Origin: Gammaproteobacteria bacterium
GTDB lineage: Bacteria; Gemmatimonadota; Gemmatimonadetes; Longimicrobiales; Gaopeijiaceae
DNA: 49,007 bases
Assembly: GCA_028820325.1 (NCBI GenBank)
Contig: JAPPJO010000078.1
Span: forward strand, 1-49,007
Direction of reading: 5' to 3'
A program made the translations under genes and the position numbers. Positions 9,401 to 20,048 of the stretch are shown here, piece by piece; within the stretch, counting starts at the first letter, position 1; each line of letters starts with the position of its first letter. The notes below the pieces were generated by a model. The model was given only the letters and a program-made list of their open reading frames with translations. It searched no databases and was not told the origin of the DNA.

Positions 9401-9865
9401 CGGCGAACGCTCGCTCTCCTGGATCGGCTGCTCAAAGCAGGACGTCGTTCACAGCCGAGCGAAACCGTCCGCCGCCGGCTCCTCGCGTCTGCAGAACGGG
9501 ATGTTGCGGAATTGCGGCCACAACTCGAACCTAGGGCAAGTGAACTCGCGCAGCGCGCTGCCCAGAAGTTGCGCGACCGAGGCGAGCGGGAAGCGAAGGA
9601 GCTACACGAGACCTTGTCGCGCCAAAGAGATCGAGTGGAAGCCGAGCTCGCGAGGCATGAGGCCCAAACTACGCAGCTCGCGTTGGATCTCGACGCGGCT
9701 GACAAACGGCAGCTTGAGGCCAACAAGCGCTCGTGGCGGAATCGGCTGGGTCAATTCGAGCGGGACTTGGTGAGAGAACCCGACCGAATCCGCCGCTTCT
9801 ACCGTGTCCGCGCCAGCCGAGTGGAGCCCGTGGGTCTCGTGTATCTCTGGCCGGAGACCGGGTAG
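6485..9865 (+). CDS. drmD: DISARM SNF2-family helicase DrmD
   Basis: A 1,126-aa SNF2-like ATPase from the ATG at 6485; an upstream in-frame start at 6395 is possible but its extra residues look non-coding. The ATPase core has Walker A DDTGLGKT (150-157), DEAH (260-263), LSATP (296-300) and, later, LLATDAAREGLNF and RIEQRNGRIDR (motifs V and VI). A long acidic, helical insert lies between the two RecA lobes, and the C-terminus is rich in R/E/L coiled coil. DrmD defines class 1 DISARM together with DrmMI. Gene order and the 5-bp gap to drmMI support one operon. No lesion is seen. Confidence 0.9.
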   Translation: MPSPTVLTPSSSHPDLPERDPRIGEMVRVRTRRWLVEDVTPAPNPGESSRIRLACADDDAQGQELEVFWKYELDRAILDDEPWSDLGERGFDRPDQFAAFLNTLRWSCTTATDPSLFQAPFRAGIKIEAYQMEPLRKALRLPRVNLFIADDTGLGKTIEAGLIVRELLLRRKVRTIVVAAPPSVLEQWKAEMEERFGIIFEILDRQYLARIRRERGFGTNPWSTHSRFLVSHRLLADPTYADPMRAWLGEMRPGSLLVLDEAHHAAPSHGGRYGIESKFTRAVRDLCNRFEHRLFLSATPHNGHSNSFSTLLELLDPHRFTRGVKIRGKADLEAVMVRRLKEDIRAEVGGFPKRDVKPVIIDGLPEDAPELVLSRLLDDYRNLRDRRFANATARGRAAAGLLVVGLQQRLLSSIEAFARSLKRHRETVERHWAKEAEAIKVQAVRDRRASVDAGFLTTTGADDDFPDGAGAGTESEEDRDLAADAEATEAAEEELQIEAANREAEGELPKDATAEQIWQEELRLLDRMQEVAEVARTQPDHKTHRLIDWIRENLCPGLPAYGLPVVGELPQWNDRRVLVFTENREGTKRFLKKALESAIEGTDRADERIEVIDGLTSGPRRKEVQRRFNTPPDRDPLRILLATDAAREGLNFQAHCADLFHFDLPWNPGRIEQRNGRIDRKLQPVDVVRCHYFKLPQRHEDRVLEVLVRKTGTIRRELGSLGKVIDEDIGRRLKGGIRRRDAAALATELKNLDLNADRKRVVAEEFEPVRERQRALQVQIEKCRHLLERSRNWVRFQPEAFRRALSCSLSIQRAGRLKQERDERGRSVWRFPELDGRVASDPSWAATLDTLRVPIKRGQKRLEWRKEAPIRPVVFKDAGELTEDVVHLHLEQRVAQRLLARFRAQGFVHHDLSRACLAHVADSVRRVVLLGRLSLYGERAERLHEEIVTVTAPWKEPHRRSGPLTRYALDAERRTLALLDRLLKAGRRSQPSETVRRRLLASAERDVAELRPQLEPRASELAQRAAQKLRDRGEREAKELHETLSRQRDRVEAELARHEAQTTQLALDLDAADKRQLEANKRSWRNRLGQFERDLVREPDRIRRFYRVRASRVEPVGLVYLWPETG

Positions 9866-9870
9866 TTACG

Positions 9871-12800
9871 ATGGCAAAGAAACCCTCCCCCTAGGTTAGG
9901 GATCACCTGGAGTGGCTCGGCTTCATCCAGCCGACCGGATTGGTTGTCTCTGCCCACGCGCTCGTTCAGGCAGGCGCGATTCTGAACCGGCAAGACATCG
10001 AAGGCCAGCGGCTGCTCCGGGAGTGCGTCCAAGAACGGTCTTTCGGACTCGACCGGGAGCCTGAGCCTTTTCTGCACGACTTCCAAGGCTTCGCTAGAGC
10101 CGTCCTGAACTGGAGTTTCTCGCCCCAGGGATATGCGGGAGGGGATTGCTCACCAATCCCCTCAGAACTCGAACTCGCACTACCCGAATACGGCGGCACG
10201 CTCCACCCCAATTTCGCGGTCAAAGAGCGGAATCCCACTGGCGGAGACCCGCCTTGGCAACTGCTGGTTCAAGTCGTAGATCCCGAGACCGAATTGGATC
10301 GAGTGGTGGTAAAGGGTGGCCTGGAAGCGTCACCCCACGGTCGTTTAGAGCGTCTTCTTCGCGGCGCGGGGGTCCCTGCGGGCATCCTTTTCGACGGTCG
10401 CGTCATTCGTCTGATCTCGGCTCCTCGCGGAGAAAGCTCCGGGTGGATGGACTTCCGGGTGAACGACATGCTGCCCACGGCGGGGCGACCGCTCTGTGCA
10501 GCGCTGCGCCTGTTGCTCTCCGAGACAAGGCTTTTGGCCTTGCCCCAAGAGAAGCGCTTGGCGGGCCTGCTGGAAGCCAGCCGCAAGTACCAGAACGTCG
10601 TTAGCGAACGTCTGGCTGAGCAAGTGCTGCACGGACTCTACGAGCTGCTGCGGGGATTCCAGTCGGCCCACCAGAAGTCGCAAGGCAGGCTCTTGAAGCA
10701 CGAACTCGAGCAAGATCCCGACAACGTGTACCGCGCCTTGCTCACCGTCATGCTGCGGCTGGTGTTCCTCCTCTACGCGGAGGAGCGCGACATGCTTTCA
10801 CGGGACGACAGGTTCGTCGAACACTACTCGATCGGGGGACTGTACGAGCGCCTTCGGGAGGATGCCGGCGTGTACCCTGACACGATGGATGACCGCTACG
10901 GCGCTTGGGCGCAGTTTCTGGTGCTCTTCCGCATGGTCCACGACGGGGCGACATCAGGTGAGATGCGGTTGCCCCGCCGGCATGGCGATCTCTTCAATCC
11001 GAGCCGCTTTCCCTTCCTAGAGGGATGGCATGGCAGCGGCGCACCGCAGGTCAGCCAGGCAATCGAGCCACCGCTGGTACCCGACGGGACGGTCTACCGT
11101 GTCCTCGACAAGCTCCTGGTGCTGGATGGCGAGCGGATTTCCTATCGGGCTCTCGACGTGGAGCAGATCGGATCCGTCTACGAGACAATGATGGGGTTCC
11201 GATTGGAGGCCGCGACCGGGCGATCGGTGGCGATCAAGGCCCAGAAGAAAGGCGGCGCGTCGACGACGGTTGACCTGGAGCAACTGGCGGATGTGGGACC
11301 TCGTGCACGGGCGAAATGGGTGCAGGACCGTACTGAGCGGAAGCTGACAGCGGCCGTGACCAAGCCGCTTGGAAAGGCGACGAACGTGACGGACCTGCAC
11401 GCGGCGTTGGCGAAGGTTGTCGATACCGCAGCTACCCCTGACTTGGTGCCCCGCGGTGCATTGATCCTGCAACCGAGTGACGAAAGGCGGCGTTCCGGGT
11501 CACACTACACGCCCCGGGCACTGACTGAACCGATTGTCAAGAAGGCCTTGGAGCCGCTTCTGGATCGGCTAGGAAACACGAATGTTCCGACGCCTTTCGA
11601 ATTGCTTGATCTGAAGATCTGCGATCCAGCGATGGGATCCGGGGCGTTTCTCGTCGAGACGTGCCGTCAACTGGCAGAGAAGCTCGTGGGAGCATGGAAA
11701 GTCCACGGCGGCCGCCCGGACATCCCAACCGCCGAAGACGAACTCGTGTTCGCACGTCGTCTGGTCGCACAACGATGCGTTTACGGCGTGGACCGCAATC
11801 CGATGGCTGTCATCCTCGCAAAAATGTCTCTTTGGCTGGCAACCCTCGCCAAGAACGAGCCACTGACTTTCGTAGACCATGCGCTCCGGGATGGGGACTC
11901 GCTGGTGGGACTCAAGCGCAGACAGATAGCAGCGTTCACATGGAGCAGGGGTGTGTTCCAACCGGAGTTGGGCATGCGCATAGACGATGCGGTGGACGAC
12001 GCACAGGTGTGGCGCGGTGAAATCCGGAGAGCCGCGCGGGATGTGCCGCAAAGGGAACTGGAAGAGATGTGGCGGGAAGCGGACAGGGTGCTGGCAGAGG
12101 TCCGATTCTATGGTGACTTCGCGGTCGAAGCATTCTTCTCGGAGGCGAAGCCTGCCGCGCGGAACCGGCGGAGATTGGAGCATCTGGCAGCCGTGCAGCG
12201 CCGCGAAACGACGGTCCAACGAGAGCGACTCACAGACAAGCGAAACGGCCATCCACCGCTCGCCCCGTTCCACTGGGAGATCGAGTTTCCCGAGGTCTTC
12301 GACCGCGACAATCCGGGATTTGACGCGGTTGTGGGGAACCCTCCGTTTGGAGGGAAGAACACGGTGGCTGTCTCGAACGTTTCAAACTACCCGCGGTGGC
12401 TGAAGCAGCTCCACGAAGGGAGCCACGGGAACTCGGATCTGGTCGCACACTTCTATCGGCGCGCGTACGATTTGCTTCGTCGACAGGGAACGTTTGGTCT
12501 CATTGCAACGAACACGATCGGCCAAGGAGACACGCGTTCGACAGGATTGCGGTGGATCTGTCTGAATGGCGGCGAAATCTATCGGGCGCGAACTCGAGTC
12601 AAGTGGCCAGGGTTGGCCGCCGTGACCGTGAGCGTCGTGCACGTTGCGAAGGGGCAGCTACCGATACGGAAATGGCTCGATGGCAGGCCTGTCGAAGAGA
12701 TCACCGCATTCCTATTCCACGCTGGTGGCCACGATGATCCGGCTAGGCTCAAGGCCAACGCTAGGCAGAGTTTCCAAGGCAGTATTGTCTTGGGAATGGG

Positions 12801-13848
12801 ATTCACCTTCGACGACACAGATGCCAAGGGTATCGCGACTCCGTTAGGCGAGATGCATCAGCTCACCCTGACGAATCCTCGGAATGCCGATGTGATCTTT
12901 CCGCACATTGGCGGCCAGGAACTCAACACTAGTCCCACTCACAGCCATCATCGTTACGTGATCAGTTTTTGGGATTATCCTTTGCTTCGGGCCAGACTGG
13001 AAAAGGAATGGCGAAATGCGAGCGGGGACGAACGTTTGAAGTGGTTACGCCAAGGGACGGTTCCTTCTGACTACCCAGACCCGGTAGCGGAGGATTGGCC
13101 AGAATTGCTGTCGATAGTCAGGGAGAAAGTCAAACCGGATCGTGATCGGCAGAAGCGCAAGGCGCTCCGTGAACGGTGGTGGCAGTATGCCGAGAAACGT
13201 CCAGGACTCTACGGTGCGATTGCCGATCTAGACCGTGTCTTGGCGATCTCACAAGTGAGCCAGTACGCCCCATTAGCGTTCTTGCCCACAGGTATGGTTT
13301 ACTCGCAGCGCCTCAATATCTTCCCGTTTACTCAATACGCTGTATTCTGTGCGTTGCAATCCCGGCCTCACGAGATCTGGGCGCGCTTTTTCGGCTCAAC
13401 CTTGGAAGATCGCCTCACCTACACCCCTTCCGATGTCTTCGAGACCTTCCCATTCCCGCGCAACTGGACCACCGATCCCACGCTCGAAGTCGCTGGTGAA
13501 GCCTACTACAACTTCCGCGCTGACCTCATGGCAAGGAACAACCAAGGCCTCACGAAAACCTACAACCGCTTCCACGACCCCGAAGACGACGATCCGGACA
13601 TCGCCAATCTTCGTGCTCTCCACGAGGACTTGGACCGAGTCGTCCTCGACGCCTATGGGTGGACCGACGTCCCAACGGGATGCCAGTATCTTCTCGACTA
13701 CCCCATCGATGATGAGGAGTGGAGTCCCAGAAAAAAGAGGCCCTATCGCTATCGTTGGCCAGACCACGTTCGTGACGAGGTTCTTGCCCGCCTGATGGAA
13801 ATGAACGCCCAGCGCGCCGACGAGGAACGCCGTGACGCGACGCGGTAG
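9871..13848 (+). CDS. drmMI: DISARM adenine-N6 methyltransferase DrmMI, in-frame TAG at codon 8
   Basis: An Eco57I/type IIG-like adenine DNA methyltransferase of about 1,325 codons. Motif I is DPAMGSGAF (genomic 11623) and catalytic motif IV is NPPF (12337). A target-recognition-like region follows. In DISARM this enzyme marks self DNA. The natural start is the ATG at 9871, 5 bp after drmD. It reads MAKKPSP, then TAG (9892-9894), then VRDHLEWLGFIQPTGLVVS in the same frame, which is the conserved DrmMI N-terminus. The stop therefore interrupts real coding sequence. The best downstream in-frame start is TTG at 9940, giving 1,302 aa and losing the conserved HLEWLGF segment; it has no good Shine-Dalgarno. 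The rest is intact. Alternatives are an assembly error, recent nonsense mutation or readthrough. Confidence 0.88.
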
Positions 13849-13937
13849 CCACCTCCCAACCTTTCGAATGACACACCGATGATCGATTCTTCGACCCTTT
13901 GTGCCCTATCCTTACTCAGCAGGGAGGACCGCAATCC

Positions 13938-16900
13938 GTGAGTGCTCAACCAAACAGCACCGGATACACGACCTCCGAGGACATCCGTGCCGCACTGACC
14001 CACGCCCTCCACCTCGACCTGATTGGTCCGGGCCCGGGCGGCGAGCACGCCGGCGAGTTTCTCCCCGGCTGGGAACGCCCGTCCGTGTGGTATCTCACAG
14101 GTTTCCTGGTACCTTCTGGCACACCCGCTTCGGAGCGAGCAGATGATGATGCAGACGACGAGCTACACTCGGAGGTAACGGAGCGCGCGGGCTTGGCCGA
14201 GGAGTCCACGCAACAGGGGAAGCGGGCCAAACGGCGCTTCTTCCCGTCATCGATGGGACTCAGCTTCTTGGTCCCGCCCGCCGCCGCCGCCATCCGGGTC
14301 ACTATTGACTGGGGAGACTACCGAAGGGCGAAGCGGGAGAACCACGCGGGAAGACAAATTGAGGGGTGGCAACGGGCTCCGAGAGCCGAGACGGTCACAG
14401 TCCGGTTGCACGGAAGCGGTTCTCCAGCGGTTGACCCTGTACCCGGTTCCGATGGTCTTGTCCTACACACGACGGAACGTCCAATCCCCACGGAACGTCT
14501 CCGGGGCCAGATTGAACCCGGCACCCGTGCGATTTCCGTCTTCCTCGTGAACGAGCGCGCACTGGCGGAAGACTCCAACGACTCGGACGAAACGTACGCC
14601 TTTCAGACACGCCTTTCGGTCGAGTGCAATCGTCCTTTCCATCCCCGTCCCGACCTCTCCGGACAGCAGACTCCCAACTGGGACGACAAAGTCAGCCAGT
14701 TGCACTACGCCGACACGCCCGCTTACGCCACGGGGCATGGTGTTTCGGCCGACTGGACGGTCGAAGGCGGTGTATGCCGCCGAGTCCGCACGAAGTGGAT
14801 CGGTAGCTCGCAGGTCGAAGCCACGAAGCCGCGTCCCGTTCCCGGAGTTGAGCTATCCATGCGGCAGTTGGGCCGTCTGCCTGATGGCCCGGCGGTGCGG
14901 GGTGCGCTGTCGCCCCTCGTGTCCGAGTACCGACGCTGGATCGAGTTGGGACGGGAAGCCGTAGCCGAACTCGACGAGAGGCACCGGGCCACCGCCGAAG
15001 TACTCCTCCACCAGGCCCGATACGCCTCGGACCGAATGGAACGAGGTGTCGACGTGCTCGTGGCCGCCCCCGATGTGCTTGACGCCTTCCGCATGGCCAA
15101 CCGCGCGGTCAGACGGGCCCTCTCGCGCCGCATCGCCGAGGACGACCCGGAGTGGCGCCCGTTCCAGCTCGCGTTCATGCTCCTTAACCTTGCCGGAATG
15201 GCCGATTCGGAGAATCCGGACCGTGAAACCGTGGATCTGCTCTTCTTCCCGACGGGTGGTGGCAAGACGGAGGCGTATCTAGGTCTGGCAGCCTTCGCGA
15301 TGGTCCTCAGGCGGCTGCGAAATCCGGCGCAAGCGGGGCACGCCGGGGCAGGGGTCAGCGTCATCATGCGCTACACGCTGAGGCTGCTCACGCTCGACCA
15401 GCTGTCCCGTGCCGCTGGGCTGGTGTGTGCACTTGAACTCGAACGCGTCGACAACCCAGGCCGATACGGCGAATGGCCGTTCGAGATCGGTCTCTGGGTC
15501 GGCAAGGCCGCGACTCCGAACAGGATGGGCCGGAAGGGCGACGGCCGGACCGATACCGCTCGTTCGAAGACGGTCAGGTACCAGCAGAACCCGGGGTACA
15601 ATCCCTCGCCGATCCCGGTAGAGAGCTGCCCCTGGTGCGGCACGCACTTCACCGCGGACTCGTTTTCCCTGCTGCCGGACGCTGATCGTCCGCGGGATCT
15701 TCGGGTCGTGTGCACCAACTTCGAGTGCGACTTCTCCGGCGATCGTTCGCTTCCCATCCTCGGAGTGGACGAGCCCCTTTAAAGGAGGCTTCCCGCCTTC
15801 CTGATTGCGACGGTGGACAAGTTCGCGGCTCTCCCTTGGGAGGGTCCTTCGGGTGCCCTGCTCGGCGGGGCCGAACGATACGACTCGGAAGGGTTCTACG
15901 GCGCCGTCGACCCCGGCCGCGGGTCACGGCTCGATTCGCCGCTGCTATCACCCGACCTGGTGATCCAGGACGAGCTCCACCTGATCACCGGCCCCTTGGG
16001 GACCATGATGGGCCTCTACGAGACAGCCATCGGCGGGCTGTGTTCCGCCAAGGGGACGCACCAGGTAGGTAAGCCAAAGATCGTCGCGTCCACAGCTACC
16101 GCGCGTCAGGCTCGGGATCAGGTGCAGGCCGTCTTTGCCCGCGCGGACACTCGAGTTTTCCCGCCTCCGGGGCCGGATCGGCGGGATTCGTTCTTCGCCG
16201 GCACAGTTCCGGCCAGCGAGGTTCCGGCGCGGCGCTACCTGGGCATCGCGGCAGCCGGCCGCAACCCGAAAGTCATCATGCGGCGTGTCATGCTGGCGCT
16301 CATGGGTGCGGCGCAGAAGCACTACGTTCGCGCGGGAGGCCGGAAGAACTCGAAGAACCCTGCCGACCCCTATATGACGCTGCTTGCCTACTTCAACAGC
16401 CTGAGGGAGTTGGGGGGAGCGCGCCGAATCGTCGAGGAAGAGGTGCAAAACACCCTGAAGGGGAGGGGAGGCCGCCGTCGTTTGGGCGAACAGACAGGTT
16501 TGTTCCGCGACCGCACGCTCCACAGTGAAGTCATGGAGCTAACCTCCCGGGTGAGCACCGCCCAGGTTGCCATGGCCTTCGAACGACTCGCGCGTGGGTT
16601 TCACGAGCAGGGCAGGGTAGATTGTGCGCTGGCCACCAACATGATCTCGGTCGGGCTGGATGTGTCGCGGCTCGGGCTCATGGTGGTCAACGGACAGCCG
16701 AAGACGCACGCCGAGTACATCCAGGCCACCAGCAGGGTCGGACGCGCGGATGACCGGCCGGGTCTTGTCGTTACGCTTCTCAACATCCACAAGCCGCGAG
16801 ATCGATCGCACTACGAGCGTTTCCGTCACTACCACGAGACCTTCTACCGTTCCGTCGAACCGGCATCCGTGACACCGTTCTCGGCTCGGGCGCTCGACCG

Positions 16901-17339
16901 CGGCTTCGCTGGCGCGCTCGTTGCGCTGGCTCGTCATTCGGAACCGATTCTGACCCCTGCCCGGGGTGCCGAGGCCATCAAGCAAGCCCGCGCCGAACTG
17001 GAAGATTGGCTCCAGGCGACCTACGCCGAACGCCTGCAAAACCAGCCCATCCATGATCCCAGCGAGCGGGAGGAGGCCGTCGACGCAGTCCGGAATCGAG
17101 TCGTGGATCTGCTGGATTCGTGGATCAAGATCCTCGATGACTACCGGGCCAATGGCGTATCGTTGCAATACCAGAGCTACGAGAAGCCGCCGGCCAAGCC
17201 ATTGCTTCGCTACCTGCTCGACCAGGATTTCGAGACGGAGCACCATCGGAAGTTCCGTGCCAACCGCTCTCTGCGGGACGTGGAGCCCGAGGTGCATGTC
17301 TACGTCAAAGACCTCAAGGACGCGGGGAAGCCGGCATGA
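13938..17339 (+). CDS. drmA: DISARM helicase DrmA, interrupted by in-frame TAA
   Basis: About 1,133 codons from GTG 13938, which follows GGGAGG at good spacing. The gene carries helicase Walker A FFPTGGGKTEAY (codons about 436-447), a zinc-binding-like cysteine cluster (CPWCG at 564 and CTNFEC further on), DEAH-like DELH (678-681), VASTAT, and motif VI QATSRVGRADDRPG. DrmA pairs with DrmB as the DNA-binding core of DISARM. Codon 615 (15780-15782) is TAA. Coding resumes in the same frame at once with RRLPAFLIATVDKFA, the expected continuation. The stop separates Walker A from the DEAH-like box, so a truncated product cannot be a complete ATPase. Immediately downstream reinitiation would have to use the near-cognate ATT at 15804 or the GTG at 15813. 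The 3' end overlaps drmB by ATGA. Confidence 0.88.
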
Positions 17340-19150
17340 ATCCGAGCTCCAATGGCCAGATCCGCCGCAGCCAGGTCATCACGACCTACGGTCCGGGCTC
17401 GTTGATCGACCTTCCAAAGGACTCGGCGATCGTCGCCGGTGTTGACGACTGGCACCAGCCGTTGGAACGGCTGGATGAACCCCGGGTGCAGCGCACGCTC
17501 TCGCGGATTACCGGGGTGGCCAACCCGTATCTCTACGTGCCTCCGACACCCGATCCGGCCCAGTATTGGCTCAAGTTCCCCAAGGGAATCGACGCTTACC
17601 GCTTTCCCGAGTGGTTCGTGGTGCAGGAATCGGGACGCGGAGATGGCAGCGACCCCTCTCCCACCAAACCCCGCTCCCGCAGGCTCGTCCACCGCAAGCA
17701 TCTTGACGAGAAGCGGAAGTTCGACGGTAACCCCGTTGTCGCGACGCGCTTCGTGAGGGCATGCCCGAAGGGACACGTTGATGACTTCCCATGGCAAGAC
17801 TTCGCTCATAGCGGCCCGACGAAGTGCCTCGGTCAACTGTGGCTCGATGAGACGGGCGCGACCGGAGAACTGGCCAACCTGCGTGTCCGGTGCAGCTGCG
17901 GGAAGTCGCGCCGGATGACGGAGGCCAATGACATATCGAAGACTACCTTGGGGATATGCACCGGGGCGCGTCCATGGCTCGGGCCGAACGCAAATGAAGA
18001 CTGCCACCAGCGCAGCCGACTGCTCATCCGGACAGCGACCAACGCGTACTTCCCGCTGTTGGTCCGTGCTCTGTCGATTCCGGAAAAGTCAGCGGAGATT
18101 GACCTGGTTGTGGCGGAGCAGTGGCAACTGCTTGAGGTAGTCGAAAGCTTGGACGAACTGGCGATCTTCAGGAAGCTGCCACAGATCGCCCAGTCTTTGG
18201 CCGGGTTCGATGACGACGAAATACTGGAGGCCATTCACCGACGCCGCGAGGGTCCGCTCGGCGACCAGTCTGTGAAGGGAGTCGAAATCGAGGCCATGCT
18301 CGCGGTGCCGGAAGGGTTCGGCGACGATGTGCCCATCGACCCGAACTTCCACGCGCGGAAGTTCCCGGATCACCTCCGCACTGACGGGTTTCGTCAACAG
18401 GTGTCGGGTGTCTACCAGGTTCACAGGCTACGCGAGGTCCTCGCACTCGGCGGCTTCACGCGATTGGAAGCGCCGATGCCGGACATCGACGGCGAGTATC
18501 GGGATGAGGTCGAGCGAGCGGACATCTCGATCGACCCGGCTTGGTTCCCGGCCGTGGAAAACAGGGGCGAGGGAGTGCTTCTCCATTTTTCGGCGGCAGC
18601 CGTTCGCAAATGGAAGGCAAGGGCTGGCGTGGCTCGGCGGACCAAGGCGCTGCAAACCGGCTATCTCCACTGGAGAGAGCAACGTAAGAATGCACCGGAC
18701 TTCCCAGGGGGGACCTATGTGATGCTGCACACGCTGTCGCACATGCTGGTGCAGTCGTTGTCGTCACGCTGCGGATATCCTGCGGCTTCGATTCGAGAGC
18801 GCATCTACGTGGATGACGAGAATGAGCTGTACGGCGTTCTCCTCTACACCTCCAGCCCGGATGCCGAAGGGACATTGGGCGGGCTCGTGCAGCAGGCGCG
18901 CCATATCGGGGGCCACATCGAGCAGGCGCTGGCGGCGGCCGGCCTCTGCTCTAATGATCCTGTGTGTGCCCAGCACTCGCCAGCAAGCAGCGTTGAAGAA
19001 CGCTGGCTCCACGGGGCTGCCTGCCACGGCTGCGTCCTCGTTGCCGAGACGTCCTGTGAGATGTGGAACGACAACCTGGATCGCGCTCTCGTTGTCCCGA
19101 CTCTCGACGAGCGCGACGCAGCGTTCTTTCCCGACCCGGGGTGGGCGTGA
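17336..19150 (+). CDS. drmB: DISARM DUF1998 protein DrmB
   Basis: A 604-aa protein. The N-terminal SQVITTYGPGSLIDLP motif is typical of DrmB. Cysteine pairs (ACPKGHVDDFPW, then CSCGKS) suggest zinc binding. The C-terminal DUF1998 region has LHTLSHMLVQSLSSRCGY, YVDDENELYGVLLYTS, GTLGGLV, and further cysteines in CSNDPVC and HGAACHGCVL. DrmB partners DrmA; the complex is reported to recognise DNA with a 5' single-stranded overhang. The ATG overlaps the drmA stop (ATGA) and the stop overlaps the drmC start (GTGA), so translation is coupled. Intact; no lesion seen. Confidence 0.92.
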   Translation: MNPSSNGQIRRSQVITTYGPGSLIDLPKDSAIVAGVDDWHQPLERLDEPRVQRTLSRITGVANPYLYVPPTPDPAQYWLKFPKGIDAYRFPEWFVVQESGRGDGSDPSPTKPRSRRLVHRKHLDEKRKFDGNPVVATRFVRACPKGHVDDFPWQDFAHSGPTKCLGQLWLDETGATGELANLRVRCSCGKSRRMTEANDISKTTLGICTGARPWLGPNANEDCHQRSRLLIRTATNAYFPLLVRALSIPEKSAEIDLVVAEQWQLLEVVESLDELAIFRKLPQIAQSLAGFDDDEILEAIHRRREGPLGDQSVKGVEIEAMLAVPEGFGDDVPIDPNFHARKFPDHLRTDGFRQQVSGVYQVHRLREVLALGGFTRLEAPMPDIDGEYRDEVERADISIDPAWFPAVENRGEGVLLHFSAAAVRKWKARAGVARRTKALQTGYLHWREQRKNAPDFPGGTYVMLHTLSHMLVQSLSSRCGYPAASIRERIYVDDENELYGVLLYTSSPDAEGTLGGLVQQARHIGGHIEQALAAAGLCSNDPVCAQHSPASSVEERWLHGAACHGCVLVAETSCEMWNDNLDRALVVPTLDERDAAFFPDPGWA

Positions 19151-19917
19151 TCGACACGCTCGCGATCCTGCCGGCACATCTGCGCAAGCGGCTGGCGCGC
19201 GCGTTGAGTACGGGTGAGTTGAGGGCACCGTACTCGGCACCGGAACTTCTATCCGCCCTTGGGCAACCCGTCCCCGGTGTATTGAGCGCCCTTGAAGCGC
19301 TGTCAGACCTTGGCGTGACCGACCGCGCCGCCGGCGCTTGGGTCCGCGCCCTCGACCAAGCGGCCAGGCCGGTTCCGAAACCCGACCTTGTTTGGTCGGG
19401 CCCCGAGGTTCCAGGCCTCCATGCCCGCGACACGCGCCGGGTCTACGACCAGCTTTTCTCCTCCGCGAAGCGATCTCTATGGGCCGTCAGCTTCGCGTAC
19501 TTCGACGGTCCGCAGGTCTTCGAACAGCTGGCGCGGAGGATGGAGGATGTTCCCGAGCTGAGGGTGAAGCTGCTGCTCAACATCCATCGCGGTCACAAGG
19601 ACACTTCGAGCCAAGACGCCTTGGTCCGCCGGTTTGCCGTCCAGTTTTGGCAGAAGGACTGGCCCGGCAACGTGCGGCCGGCCGTGTACTACGATCCCAG
19701 ATCCGTCGATCCCGAGGTTCGGGGCGTGCTCCACGCGAAGACCGTGGTAGCGGACGACAAGAGCGTGTTCATCACCTCAGCAAACTTTACTGCCGCGGCT
19801 CTGGACGATAACATCGAATTGGGTTTGCTCGTTAGGGATGGACCTCTTGCGTTGCGCGTTGTGAAGCACTTGAGGCGGCTGATCGATCGGAGGATGTTGA
19901 AGGCGTTGCCGGGCTGA
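19147..19917 (+). CDS. drmC: DISARM phospholipase D-like protein DrmC
   Basis: A 256-aa protein from a GTG overlapping the drmB stop. The C-terminal half has a PLD (HKD) motif, HAKTVVADD with H196, followed by FITSANFTAAALDDNIELG. The first half has the matching strand pattern (SLWAVSFAYF, VKLLLNIHRGHKD) but no second complete HxK, so it is a single-HKD protein expected to dimerise. DrmC is a core DISARM component with nuclease-superfamily fold; reports suggest it can be dispensable for protection in some settings. Intact. Confidence 0.88.
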   Translation: MIDTLAILPAHLRKRLARALSTGELRAPYSAPELLSALGQPVPGVLSALEALSDLGVTDRAAGAWVRALDQAARPVPKPDLVWSGPEVPGLHARDTRRVYDQLFSSAKRSLWAVSFAYFDGPQVFEQLARRMEDVPELRVKLLLNIHRGHKDTSSQDALVRRFAVQFWQKDWPGNVRPAVYYDPRSVDPEVRGVLHAKTVVADDKSVFITSANFTAAALDDNIELGLLVRDGPLALRVVKHLRRLIDRRMLKALPG

Positions 19918-20048
19918 GGGTGGGTCCCTCTGCTTACAGTGCGGGCAGCTCGAAGGAAGGAACTTGTAGCACACGACATGGCGGACTGAGGCAGGCCCAC
20001 TTAAGGACACAAGTTTTTCTTCGGTACGCGACAGCAGAGGGACATCCA

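Noticed and set aside
9892..9894. Pyrrolysine at the drmMI TAG
   Set aside because: No pyrrolysine genes are seen, another lesion nearby is TAA, and DrmMI homologues do not need a special residue at codon 8.
15770..15795. Programmed frameshift at the slippery-looking CCCCTTTAAAGG in drmA
   Set aside because: The coding continues in the same frame after the stop, so a frameshift would not restore the protein; only readthrough, reinitiation or a point change fits.
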